Assembly (NCBI GenBank): GCA_012862575.1
Contig: BLSF01000018.1
Coordinates: 315,680 to 379,679 of the forward strand
DNA from: Parietichytrium sp. I65-24A
Lineage: Eukaryota; Sar; Bigyra; Thraustochytrida; Thraustochytriidae
DNA: 64,000 nt
Direction: 5' to 3'
Shown: piece after piece, positions 8,982 to 18,589 of the stretch
Layout: each line of letters begins with the position of its first letter
Numbering within the stretch: the stretch's first letter is position 1
Made by a program: the position numbers and the translations under genes
Notes under the pieces: generated by a model
The model's input: only the letters and a program-made list of their open reading frames with translations
Told to the model about the DNA's origin: nothing
Database searches by the model: none

Positions 8982-11077
8982 ACACTGGACTTGGAACCGG
9001 TCTTGGCGCTAGCTATCACAATGAGTAAGGTGGAGTCTAGAATTTAGCCTGCGCTCTTGGTTCACGGATGAAGCTTGTCGTCAGACGCGTGAAGAACCTT
9101 AATTGCTGATTTTGCAAATTTTCCAAGTCATTTCAAGTCAGTACTGAGTTGCAGTGCTACCACGAGCGCTATTGCAATTATTAATGCAGTACCTCCGGTA
9201 CCTCACCCAAAAAGCCAGCAGAGCAGAGTACCCGAGAATCTTCTCGCATCTCCCCAAAGGCTGGTCTACTAATCGCAGTCGGCAGAAGCGTGAAGTGTTA
9301 ATCTTGCAATTTTCCAAAGTTTCATTTGCACTCTGGGATATCTCTCTTCTACATCTTGGATTCTTGCTGACAGTGTATACGCAAAAGAGACGAATCGACT
9401 GTGATTCAAATTGAAGGGAGGTACTCACTGTCAGTCCAAACAAAACCTGAATTCGAAATTTACGGTTTACAAGAATCGAAGATAATGAGACCAGATACAC
9501 ATTTGATGATCGACAAAGACCGAGGATGAGAAAGCCAGTTACAAGCCACCCGCAGCTCGAACGAGATTGATGAGCCCCTGAGTGGCGTTCGTTGTGAGCG
9601 CTGCGTACTTTGCCTTGAATAACACAGACACGTGGTCAGCATCGTCCTCGTCAACCTCGATATAAGTCCCCTGAGGAGACAAATCGGCAATCTCCTTGGC
9701 GTACTCCAGTTGTCCAGCATGGATTCCGTTTGCTGGAGCAATAACGACTACCGGCACGTTGATTGCCTTTGCTTCTCCAGACAAGTCCTTGATCATCTTG
9801 CAGTTTTTGCCCCAGTGGGACCACTCGTCGGAACGGGTTCTAAAGTATCCCGAACGGTACAAATTCGCCTTGTACTCGCTCTGGACGTCTTCTGGCAAAT
9901 TGTTCACGCCTGCAAAGCTGTCGAAAAACCCGAGGACGTTGAAGATGCGGAGGATGCCCGTCTCCGCAAGGTACATTCCGAGTCCGAAAATGCCACTGCC
10001 GTACGTTACGTCCGGGTCGCAGAATGCGGTATTGTTTGGGTTCACCATGTCTACAAACACAATGCCTTGGACTACGTCAGGGTGCGATGCTTCCAGCGCA
10101 CGAATGTTGAATCCTGCGAAAGAGTGGCCCACGAAGATTGCTTTGGAGATATTGAGATGGTCCATCATCATCTTGGACTCCTTGGAAAGTTGGTCAGAAG
10201 TACGGGTCATTGGCCCGCGCTCTTTAGACTGCCCGTACCCGGCGCGATCGAAAGCACAAGTCCGGGTGGTCTTGGAGATCTCACGCTGTACCCAGCTGAA
10301 ATCTAGCGAATTTCCGCCGAGGCCGTGCTCAAAGTACACCGTCGGCTCACCAGATCCAGCGCAGCGATAAAACATTTTGTGGCCATCAATATCTACCATC
10401 TGCGACGCTTCTGGCATGTATGTGCCAGACTCAGCCGCAATGAGTACAGTGTTGACGGATGCGAGGGCGATGAGGAATGCGACGACCACCCAGCAGCACC
10501 CTGCGCAGCATGACAAGCATTTGCTCGCACCGCTGCGCTCGGTATCAAAGTCCCCATGCACACCGCTTTCAAGAGCCACCATAGATTTCTCCTCAACAGG
10601 AGCCGATGCTTCTAGAAGGACGACGGCAAGTACCAGGCAGCAATTCAAGGACGTCAAAAGCGCAAACACGACTTTGAACTCCAAGCCAAGCGACTCGTTA
10701 TTTGGACGGGCAGCATCCACAGCCTCGGCAACAAATGCTGCAAACGAAGTGATTGCGCCGAGCCCGCTCATGGCCAGCACCAACTTGACATTTCCTTTCC
10801 GGCTTGAGTACAGCCTTGCCGAGAGTCCAGCCGCAACCAGGCAGGTGAGCAGGGAGAAGTAACCAGCCCCAAAGTAGTCCACCACGAACAGAACCACAAA
10901 GTTCACGAATGCTGTCAGCGACAACATCGCTGGGTGCCCGAGTGTCCCCACTATACCCATTGTTCCTAGTGTTCAAACCTGCTGCAACGAATTGCAAAAC
11001 TTCGGTCGCAGGATCTTTCTTCACGCCTGTCCACCACGGCACGGACCGTTGAGGGATTGCAGCTGCAACACAACTTG
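8982..11077. repeat. Array unit of 2,096 bp (copy B plus spacer)
   Basis: The unit runs from ACACTGGACTTGG at 8982 to the base before the same sequence at 11078. It contains the 3' spacer, the full hydrolase gene B and its 5' leader. The next unit begins at 11078 and matches until the N at 11826. Head-to-tail arrangement means the 5' flank of each copy is the 3' flank of the next. Confidence 0.8.
9539..10960 (-). CDS. Membrane-anchored alpha/beta hydrolase, copy B
   Basis: The product has 473 residues and is complete, with an ATG at 10960. Four to five hydrophobic helices come first (about 10-30, 33-50, 58-80, 94-115, 155-176), and a cluster CLSCCAGCC (148-156) next to the last one may be S-acylated. 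The hydrolase domain follows: oxyanion-loop HGLGG (212-216), FDRAGYG, nucleophile elbow GHSFAG with Ser280, and the general-base His443 in DADHVSV. The fold is that of the S33/epoxide-hydrolase-like alpha/beta hydrolases, so it may cleave an ester, amide or epoxide; the substrate is unknown. It is the only full copy in a tandem array. Recent duplication is clear from the near identity of the copies. Confidence 0.85.
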   Translation of the reverse strand: MGIVGTLGHPAMLSLTAFVNFVVLFVVDYFGAGYFSLLTCLVAAGLSARLYSSRKGNVKLVLAMSGLGAITSFAAFVAEAVDAARPNNESLGLEFKVVFALLTSLNCCLVLAVVLLEASAPVEEKSMVALESGVHGDFDTERSGASKCLSCCAGCCWVVVAFLIALASVNTVLIAAESGTYMPEASQMVDIDGHKMFYRCAGSGEPTVYFEHGLGGNSLDFSWVQREISKTTRTCAFDRAGYGQSKERGPMTRTSDQLSKESKMMMDHLNISKAIFVGHSFAGFNIRALEASHPDVVQGIVFVDMVNPNNTAFCDPDVTYGSGIFGLGMYLAETGILRIFNVLGFFDSFAGVNNLPEDVQSEYKANLYRSGYFRTRSDEWSHWGKNCKMIKDLSGEAKAINVPVVVIAPANGIHAGQLEYAKEIADLSPQGTYIEVDEDDADHVSVLFKAKYAALTTNATQGLINLVRAAGGL

Positions 11078-11825
11078 ACACTGGACTTGGAACCGGTCTT
11101 GGCGCTAGCTATCACAATGAGTAAGGTGGAGTCTAGAATTTAGCCTGCGCTCTTGGTTCACGGATGAAGCTTGTCGTCAGACGCGTGAAGAACCTTAATT
11201 GCTGATTTTGCAAATTTTCCAAGTCATTTCAAGTCAGTACTGAGTTGCAGTGCTACCACGAGCGCTATTGCAATTATTAATGCAGTACCTCCGGTACCTC
11301 ACCCAAAAAGCCAGCAGAGCAGAGTACCCGAGAATCTTCTCGCATCTCCCCAAAGGCTGGTCTACTAATCGCAGTCGGCAGAAGCGTGAAGTGTTAATCT
11401 TGCAATTTTCCAAAGTTTCATTTGCACTCTGGGATATCTCTCTTCTACATCTTGGATTCTTGCTGACAGTGTATACGCAAAAGAGACGAATCGACTGTGA
11501 TTCAAATTGAAGGGAGGTACTCACTGTCAGTCCAAACAAAACCTGAATTCGAAATTTACGGTTTACAAGAATCGAAGATAATGAGACCAGATACACATTT
11601 GATGATCGACAAAGACCGAGGATGAGAAAGCCAGTTACAAGCCACCCGCAGCTCGAACGAGATTGATGAGCCCCTGAGTGGCGTTCGTTGTGAGCGCTGC
11701 GTACTTTGCCTTGAATAACACAGACACGTGGTCAGCATCGTCCTCGTCAACCTCGATATAAGTCCCCTGAGGAGACAAATCGGCAATCTCCTTGGCGTAC
11801 TCCAGTTGTCCAGCATGGATTCCGT
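11078..11825. repeat. Partial third array unit
   Basis: This stretch repeats 8982-9729 at an offset of 2,096 bp, identical where compared. It ends in the N at 11826. It is either a real third copy or the same DNA placed twice by the assembler. Confidence 0.8.
11637..11825 (-). CDS. Alpha/beta hydrolase, array copy C (3' fragment)
   Basis: Only the last 62 codons plus the stop are present, identical to copy B. The frame is open into the N at 11826. The fragment includes the catalytic His region (DADHVSV). The truncation is an assembly effect. Confidence 0.65.
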
Positions 11826-11826
11826 N
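11826..11826. other. Scaffold joint (single N) at array edge
   Basis: The right contig begins ACACTGGACTCGAACC, resembling the start of an array spacer (ACACTGGACTTGGAACC). A stretch near 12050-12075 also matches the spacer (CATCTCCCAAAGGCTGGTCTAC). The right flank therefore looks like a diverged array spacer. Confidence 0.8.
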
Positions 11827-12538
11827 ACACTGGACTCGAACCTCTACACTAACTTTCCGACTGACCGCGGGTACTGACTGCCACCATTACACTTTAAACA
11901 TTCCCATTCAGGTGGCCGATTCCTCCGCCATACTCCGCTTTTACCTTCGACTCCAGTGCATCGCATCCCCTGCGCCTTTTCACGACGATCATCGAACACG
12001 CCTCCTCATCATTTTAGTGGACAGTCAGCACTTGGCCCTAAGTACCTTCTCGCATCTCCCAAAGGCTGGTCTACCAATGTCTACCAATTCTACCAGTCTT
12101 TCCCAGTTGGTGGTGTGTCCTACTTGAGCTATACATGATTATACATGGCAGTGTGCGCCTGGCGTGGTACATTGTTCGTCGAGAAGCCCCTTCAAATGGA
12201 ACGCAAAAAAGTGTAAATGGCCCTTTCTCAAATTTCTCACAGCCGATTGACGCTTTGATTGGCTACGTAACGAGCATGCGCATCTGGTGGAAAAACTCAG
12301 GAGCCATTGTAGGGCGCACTTTCGCTTCTTAGAAAAGTTGCACTAAAATGCAATGGATCCCTGTGGGCTCCTCCTCTTGATGGATTTGAACACGCCGTGG
12401 AATCTGTGGAAGAATGAACCACAATGAACCCGACCGAACAAGGGGCCGAACAAGGAATCTTCTGGAACCTTCCTCCCTGTTCTCTGGGATTGAGGATGAT
12501 CAAAGGGTTCCGCGACCATTTCGTCCTGGGGCCAATCA

Positions 12539-12710
12539 AGTGAAGCCACGAAGTGAGAGCGTAAACAAACCCTATCGGAAGGTGGGGTGGGGGCCAATTT
12601 AAGTGAAGCCACGAAGTGAGAGCGTAAACAAACCCTATCGGAAGGTGGGGTGGGGGCCAATCATTAAGTGAAGCCAAGTGCAGCGTCAACAAACCCTACG
12701 CAAGGTGGGG
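12539..12710. repeat. Tandem 63-65 bp repeat, three units
   Basis: Units start at 12539, 12602 and 12667 with AGTGAAGCC. The first two are identical for 57 bp; the third has a short deletion and substitutions. On the minus strand each unit reads ...TTTACGCTCTCAC..., matching the 5' half and anticodon loop of the tRNA-Glu(CTC) genes at 44.8-45.0 kb, with shared CCCAC, TCC-AT-GG and TTACGCTCTCAC blocks. It may be a tRNA-derived short element. Confidence 0.7.
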
Positions 12711-13776
12711 ATCTCTTCGGTGTTTCTCCTGACATCTAACTCTCTCAGACCAGATACTGAGTAAGACTTACTGGAGACTTGACTCACAACCACGTGCGAC
12801 CTCGAAAAACACCGCTCACTGAGAGAGACGGACAACGGGTTTAATCAACCATAATCAACCCACGAGAGAGTATCAGGGACACCCAGAGAAACTAGGTAGG
12901 CAGTCTGAGCGATTACCCGCTTGTTTACGTCTGGCCCAAACTAGAGTACCAGGTACTCGAGTACCGGAAGCATTTGCACCTTGCGTGTTTCAATCTTTTC
13001 AATCCTTGAATCAACAATGACTTATAAGTTTCGCTAGGTGAGGTTTGGGACGTGGTCCTGTTCTATAGATTACGACTGAGTCACTCATAGGAATTATAGA
13101 AATGAAGAGAAAATCCAGGGACTGAAACCCCAATTTGCTTTCGACTGAGAGATGGACTAATAAATTACTGGACCTTTGCCTTCATTCAACACGCTCCTCT
13201 TTTTCGCTAACCAAAGCTCTATTCCCGTCTGCAAGTAATTGCAAGTAGCTCGTTGTGAAGCTTGTGGCACCTTCTGGCGAGCTCAAATTTTTGCCTGGGA
13301 CTGCATAATTGAGATCTTATGAATCAATCACATGCATCGGTAGGACTCTTTTGGTCCCTTTTGATCCCTGTTGCTGACCTTTTGTCAACAATGGAGTCAA
13401 TGGATTAGGAAGGGGTTTTCGCCTCGGAAAATAAAAGGTAAGCATAATCTCTTCCACCCAAATTCAACAAAATCGACAGAGAGAAATACAAGAGAGAGGT
13501 AGTGTGACTGCGTTTGTCGCGATTTCCCTGGTGCTCCAAAAGCACTTTTAAAATAGCTCCTGGCATCGAGGCGCGTGAATCCCTTTGAACATCTTCACAC
13601 GTCTCTCCCAATCTATCAATAGTGCTAGTTGAGGATTAATGAAAGTGGCCTGCAGGTCATTTGTCACCCACATATGCGCCATGTCCCATGACCCAGGAGG
13701 CTACAGCAATTGACTAATAATTTGAAAGCTCGCTGGTCTTTGAATCTTTTGCACATTTGGCACCACCCTTGTCCTA

Positions 13777-13827
13777 AGTGAAGCCACGAAGTGAGAGCGT
13801 AAACAAACCCTATCGGAAGGTGGGGTG
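13777..13827. repeat. Dispersed copy of the tRNA-Glu-like repeat
   Basis: This is a 51-bp perfect copy of the unit at 12539 and 12602. It sits 100 bp upstream of the ATG of the secreted Cys-rich gene at 13928, where it could lie in the promoter. Confidence 0.8.
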
Positions 13828-13927
13828 CCCTTGTCCAGCGTCACCAAAGAGCAGACCCTAATCGCAGTGTGAGGCTGGATAACAAGAAAGAGAAGAGCAG
13901 GGAAGCCGAGGGCAGTCGCCACGAAGG

Positions 13928-14776
13928 ATGAAGAGTTTAGCTTCGCTCGCGCTCTTGTCACTGTGCGCTTACGGCGTGGAGTCAAGCTCAGTCTCGCTCC
14001 GCGACAACCTGAGAGGCGAGCTCGAGTTGAAAGGCAATGACCCTATCTGCTACGAGATTTTGGACAGCTGGTGGGTCGGCCGCGAGAGCGAAAAAACCCG
14101 CGAAGATGTGACGGATATGGACAAGATTTGTGACAAGTGGTCCCATGATCAGGATCAGTGCAGAAACAAGGATGCGCGCACAGGCTCGCTGACGGATGTA
14201 GAAAAAAGCGCAGCGTGCACGATGGTTGGAGCGCACAGCAAACGTTGCATTGCAAACCCGTGCAACCACCTCAACACAGGCGACTGCACGGTGCAAGACA
14301 CCTCTGGAGTTTGCCGCTGGTTTACCACTGCGGAAATGAACACAAATAACAACTATTGGCAAGGAAAAGCTGATCAGGCAAATAAAGAAGGTAACAACGA
14401 CCTTGCTGAAGAGTATTTATCCAGAAAGTTGCCTGGGTTTGGATGCCACCGAAATCCTTGCAACCAAGCCGGTTTGGAGAGAAAGCCTCAGGCCGCTTGC
14501 AATAATGGAGAGTTTGACGTTCCAGAACTCTTCACATGTACCTGGTGCAGAGGCGCCGGCGACAAACGCTTGAGAGGCAAAGGCATGGGGTGCCAAGCCA
14601 CCTCTGTCCGAACCAGTGCCGCTTGCGCTCCCGTCAATCAACCTAGCGTAACCAAGAGCTCAATTTACTGGAGCGCCGTAAACAAGAACTGCCAGTGCTC
14701 GAACGACTACCCGACTTGCGAGGTGGTCATCGGTTCTAAAGGCGGGTTCACCAAACGCTTCCCATCATCAGGCTAA
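13928..14776 (+). CDS. Secreted 18-cysteine protein, paralogue 1
   Basis: The product has 282 residues. The ATG opens on a signal peptide (residues 1 to about 19), followed by SVSLRDNLRGEL, the post-signal Leu-Arg motif. The mature part has 18 cysteines, all conserved in the paralogue at 20385, so nine disulfides are likely. CYEILDSWW opens the domain. Two related modules, C-x2-NPCNHLNTGDC and C-x2-NPCNQAGL, suggest an internal duplication, and TCTWC plus NCQCSNDY close it. About 60 percent of residues match the paralogue. It has no membrane segment. I recognise no family; an extracellular or vacuolar structural or binding role is a guess. It is the first of three plus-strand secreted genes. 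Confidence 0.85.
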   Translation: MKSLASLALLSLCAYGVESSSVSLRDNLRGELELKGNDPICYEILDSWWVGRESEKTREDVTDMDKICDKWSHDQDQCRNKDARTGSLTDVEKSAACTMVGAHSKRCIANPCNHLNTGDCTVQDTSGVCRWFTTAEMNTNNNYWQGKADQANKEGNNDLAEEYLSRKLPGFGCHRNPCNQAGLERKPQAACNNGEFDVPELFTCTWCRGAGDKRLRGKGMGCQATSVRTSAACAPVNQPSVTKSSIYWSAVNKNCQCSNDYPTCEVVIGSKGGFTKRFPSSG

Positions 14777-16516
14777 TCTTGCCAAAATTCAATTCTTCAA
14801 GGGGAATATTTGCCCAACATCAATCTCGCGAACTTCGTCTCTTGTTCAGGAGGGCTGTTAATTTTGGGCTAAAATATCTATAGGATTTTTAACGCTAAAA
14901 CAGATACGAATCTGCTTTGGAGCCACAAAAACACCATCTAAGCCCTCTGTCCCAACTTTCAAAAAGCAGAGGGAGGGTGTGCTTTTGGGTTGGTTCTCGT
15001 GCACGCGTTTCGAACAAGCGTGCAACGCGAATTTTGGCGAGAGCAAGTGTGTTACACAGGAGAGGGATAGGAAGGATTTCCCTCAGTAATGCGTCGAGAT
15101 GCGCAAGACAAGGTCCGCGAAGGCTGCTGCAAGGCAGGGGCAAAGCGAGGCGAGCCCCGTTGCTGACCAACACTGGAGGCCACCTCTGCAGTGGAGGAGG
15201 TGGAGGAGGTGGAGGAGGTGGAGGAGGTGGAAGAGGAACCCACTTTATCGAGTCAGGTGGACGCAAACAATAGCTCAGGGGACACGAGCAATGCACACGC
15301 GCTTTGCCAGTTATCATTTTTCATTTTGAGAAATTCGGACAATCCATGCATGTGATAACCAACTGTAAGTAAAAACAGATAGTTGTCTGCTTTATCAAGA
15401 GGGTTAGGGAGTCTTAAGGAGATGGGCTTGGGTAATGTCTATCTATTATTTACTATAGTGTAATCCAAAAACAGACTCAAATCTGCGACACGTGATCTGC
15501 GATGCTCTTTTTTTCCGGTTCAATGCCGCGGATCATTCCGCCATGTGATCTTCTTTGAGCATCCATGTAATCCATGTCCACGTTGCAAAAGCTGCTAGCT
15601 GCACTGCGTCCCTCGGCGATTGTCCGGGTGAACGTCACGCACTCACTCCTCGTCCCTTACTGCAATTTCTGGACTGCATTTTCACAATCGGTGGTCATGA
15701 GCGCCTCCTACTGACTGTCTGACTGTGAGGCCCTTACTGTTTTATAATGTTTTCGGACAAGAAGAGAAAGAGAAGAGAATGCGTGTGCTGAAATGTGCTA
15801 AAATTCAAATTGAGATCTCACACTCGTTTAAAGATTCACATTCGGTGGTCATGAGCGCCTCCTACTGACTGACTGGCTGACTGTGAGCGCACTAAGACGC
15901 TATAGAAAGCCTTAGGACAAGAAGAGAAAGAGAGAATGCGTGTGCTGAAATTTGCAAATTAAGATCTCACGTCCCTCATCTCGTGTCACGCCTCAAATTT
16001 CGCAGTTCAAATTTTAAAGATTTCTAAAGATCTCTTTCTTTCCAGCGCATGAGCCATGTACAAGTACTTCTTTTGGCTCCTATTCTCCAAAGCTCTAGTC
16101 CTTCACTAGTCCACAATTCGCAATTCACAATTCGCAATCCACAATTCCAATTCACAATTCGCGATTCACAAGTGAACATGGACGTCGCGCTTGTCAATGT
16201 GTCGCGCGTTTGCTTTGGCATTGCGGTTTCGCCAGTGGAAGCCAATTTGTATTTGCAATTTTCGAGATCGAGCGAGCCAGCGAGGTGCACGTTAGTGAGC
16301 TGAGAGCACTGCCTTCACTCACCCACCCACCAACTCACTCACTCACGGTGCAAAGATATATATCTCTAAGGCGAGATCTGAGAATGTCTGCAGTCCCAAA
16401 ACAACCAACAAGGGAAAGAGCAATCAGGAAGAGAGAGAGAGAGAGAATCAGCGAGGGAGAAGTGAAAGAAGGGGAGCGGGCCTGACACTGCGCTGTCAAC
16501 TTTGGTGCGAGCGAAT
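14777..16516. other. Spacer with duplicated block and microsatellites
   Basis: No gene is recognised. It contains a GGAGGT tract (about 15188-15232), an imperfect direct duplication (15682-15821 and 15836-15970), a stack of CACAATTCGCAATTCA-type micro-repeats near 16108-16170 and ACTCACCCACC / GA runs (16315-16450) ahead of the next gene. CAGAT...ATCTG dyads occur near 14901. Confidence 0.5.
15682..15970. repeat. Direct duplication of about 140 bp
   Basis: Copies 15682-15821 and 15836-15970 share GGTGGTCATGAGCGCCTCC, a TGACTG run, GACAAGAAGAGAAAGAG, GAATGCGTGTGCTGAAAT and AGATCTCAC. They diverge in the middle, so the duplication is not recent. It lies 0.5-0.8 kb upstream of the gene at 16517. 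Confidence 0.75.
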
Positions 16517-18589
16517 ATGGAGCGGAGAAAGGCATTTGTCGGCCTCGCAGCCGTGGCGTTGCTGCTCTCTGTAGTGTGCGGCACGAAATCCAATCTGCGA
16601 GAGAGCGTTCAGGGAGCGCTCCAGCAGGGCTCGGAACAGGGCTCAGAGCAAGGATTTGGCATTCTAGCAATCTACATTTTAGGCACCATACTTGTGGCGG
16701 CTGCAGAGATCACTGGGGAGGCTCTTTCGAATGTTGACGAGTACCAATACTACTTTTCTCTCTCGTACAGCTCAAGTGTATCTCATGGATTTAGAGGAGT
16801 GTTGTGGCAAGACAGCAGCCAGCAAGAGTGCTTTGGAACGGTTGGCTCCGATAAGAAAACCAGCTTCAGTACTACAGAGTTCAGCGCAAGCGGAACCGAG
16901 GCAACCAAGATAATCATTTACCCGAATATCGACAAAGATGCAAAATCCCAGTCGGACCTTCCCTCAAGCACAATCACCGAAATCACCATCGCATCAGGTA
17001 AATCTGTGAGTTCCAACAGCAAAGGTCCTAATTACCCATATGCCATCTCATACACAAAAGATATGTTGGCAATGTGCGGATATGGTGACGATGGCATGAC
17101 TGTCAGCTCCTCTGAAGTAATCGTCGTGGACTACGAATATTTGCTTGACAACGCAATTCCGTGCTTTGGGGATTATGCTTCGAGAAGCTACAAATTTGCT
17201 CTCGTGTGCAAGACTAATCTTTGCGCAGGTATCAGCAAGCGAGATGTCGGTTCAATCGACAACAATATTGTTGAAAGCGGTTTGAACTCTGGTGGGTGCT
17301 CACAGCAAAAATCTCTTGCGACAAGTGCGATTTCCGAAAGTGCTGTTGCCGTCACAGAAGTGGAGCTAGAGGAGAGCGACGACACCATTGAAGAATTCAC
17401 GGGTGCCATGGATGTGGGCAGCGGCCTCTTGAAAGGCGAGAAGTTGTACAGCAGCAACAAGCGTTACTATCTTACTGTTTCAAGCGATGGGTACATTGAG
17501 GTGTACACTGCTCAAGGACTGAGAACATACCGTAGTACGCAAGGCTGCGGCTCTAGCAAGGTTGCATCTTTCCATGTGCTCTTTGCCAAAGAGCACGCCA
17601 ATTTGCTCGACATCGATGCAACGAAAGTGCTTTTGTACTGTGATGGTGTCTTCAAAAGCTCTTTCTCGTCTTCCTACGAAGATGGGCTCAGAGTTACTGA
17701 CCAGGGTTACTTTTCCGCAGAACCCAAGTGCAGCAGCAGCGTCATCGATCACTTTGTGTTTTATGACAACACAAATTGCGGTGGTAACGCGATTGCAACC
17801 TATGGGCTCCCTTCGCTTTATACCGAGTACACGTCTAAGATGAATGACCGCGAATGTGGCAAAAACGACGAAGCCAAGTCTGTCAAAATTTACGGCCCGC
17901 TCCCAGCAAACGTGCGTCTCAGAGTTTCTGACAGCCCAGACCAGGATGTGGATGATGATGTGGCAATCATTCAGTTGGTAAAAGCGATTCCCTCGGGAAG
18001 TTCTATCTGCGTCGGCACCTTTGAAGGAAACGATTCTGGTTCCACCTACACCCGCAATACACTCACTGTAAACGGCTTGAATGGAAAGGTTTCATCCGTG
18101 CGGGTGGAACACTGGAGCACCGGATGGATGAACACTGTCTCGAAAGGGCTTCAGTGGAGTGACAAATTTTCTGAAGAATCGTCAAGCCGTTCGCCGTACC
18201 TTGGCGACGGTCCAATTATAGGACTTGCTTGCTCTGGTTCTCATTGCGATAATAAGCGTGTTCTTCAAGCTCGATATTCTGGCTGTATCGGGTCTTCCTA
18301 TACATGGCTTGGGTCCACGTTTTCTGAGGAAAACAACAAATGGTACAATTGCGCAGCCGGTCAGTATGTTGCACGATTCGAGTGTGACGGCAGGTATTGT
18401 GACAACCTCAAGTTTGCTTGCAGAACAGTAAGCAGTTCGTGCTCGCTGACGACCTCGTATAGCGATGCACATTACGTTGAAAGCTCCAACGCGTACGAAT
18501 GCCCAGCAGGAAAAGTGATCACCGGAATCAAATGCCTCAACTCATACTGTGGAAAGATTGGCCTCACTTGCTCCAAGCTCAATGGCTAA
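16517..18589 (+). CDS. Secreted lectin/crystallin-like mosaic protein
   Basis: The product has 690 residues. The ATG at 16517 begins MERRKAF and a signal peptide ending near CGTKS, followed by NLRESVQGAL, the post-signal Leu-Arg motif. A Gly/Ser/Gln spacer and a second hydrophobic stretch (about residues 45-64) come next. A middle region with LYSSNKRYYLTVSSDGYIEVY resembles bulb-type lectin repeats. FYDNTNCGG followed by NDRECGKNDEAKSVKIYG resembles one beta/gamma-crystallin Greek-key pair. The C-terminal 160 residues hold three to four repeats of the form C-x-[GNS]-x-[YH]-C-[DG]-[NK], including FECDGRYCDN and IKCLNSYCGK. These domain calls are by eye. It is probably extracellular, perhaps glycan-binding, and lies between the two 18-Cys paralogues. 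Confidence 0.75.
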   Translation: MERRKAFVGLAAVALLLSVVCGTKSNLRESVQGALQQGSEQGSEQGFGILAIYILGTILVAAAEITGEALSNVDEYQYYFSLSYSSSVSHGFRGVLWQDSSQQECFGTVGSDKKTSFSTTEFSASGTEATKIIIYPNIDKDAKSQSDLPSSTITEITIASGKSVSSNSKGPNYPYAISYTKDMLAMCGYGDDGMTVSSSEVIVVDYEYLLDNAIPCFGDYASRSYKFALVCKTNLCAGISKRDVGSIDNNIVESGLNSGGCSQQKSLATSAISESAVAVTEVELEESDDTIEEFTGAMDVGSGLLKGEKLYSSNKRYYLTVSSDGYIEVYTAQGLRTYRSTQGCGSSKVASFHVLFAKEHANLLDIDATKVLLYCDGVFKSSFSSSYEDGLRVTDQGYFSAEPKCSSSVIDHFVFYDNTNCGGNAIATYGLPSLYTEYTSKMNDRECGKNDEAKSVKIYGPLPANVRLRVSDSPDQDVDDDVAIIQLVKAIPSGSSICVGTFEGNDSGSTYTRNTLTVNGLNGKVSSVRVEHWSTGWMNTVSKGLQWSDKFSEESSSRSPYLGDGPIIGLACSGSHCDNKRVLQARYSGCIGSSYTWLGSTFSEENNKWYNCAAGQYVARFECDGRYCDNLKFACRTVSSSCSLTTSYSDAHYVESSNAYECPAGKVITGIKCLNSYCGKIGLTCSKLNG

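Larger units (their letters stand above)
11827..13927. other. Spacer with tRNA-like repeats
   Basis: No convincing gene is present. About 11827-12130 is a diverged relative of the hydrolase-array spacer. A three-unit tandem repeat lies at 12539-12710 and a fourth copy at 13777-13827 (described separately). The rest is AT-rich unique sequence. Confidence 0.5.

Noticed and set aside
14917-15273. 118-codon Gly-rich plus-strand frame
   Set aside because: The Gly run comes from the GGAGGT microsatellite and the rest has no protein-like pattern.
15407-15420. GGGTTAGGGAG, a telomere-like hexamer
   Set aside because: It is a single occurrence, not an array.
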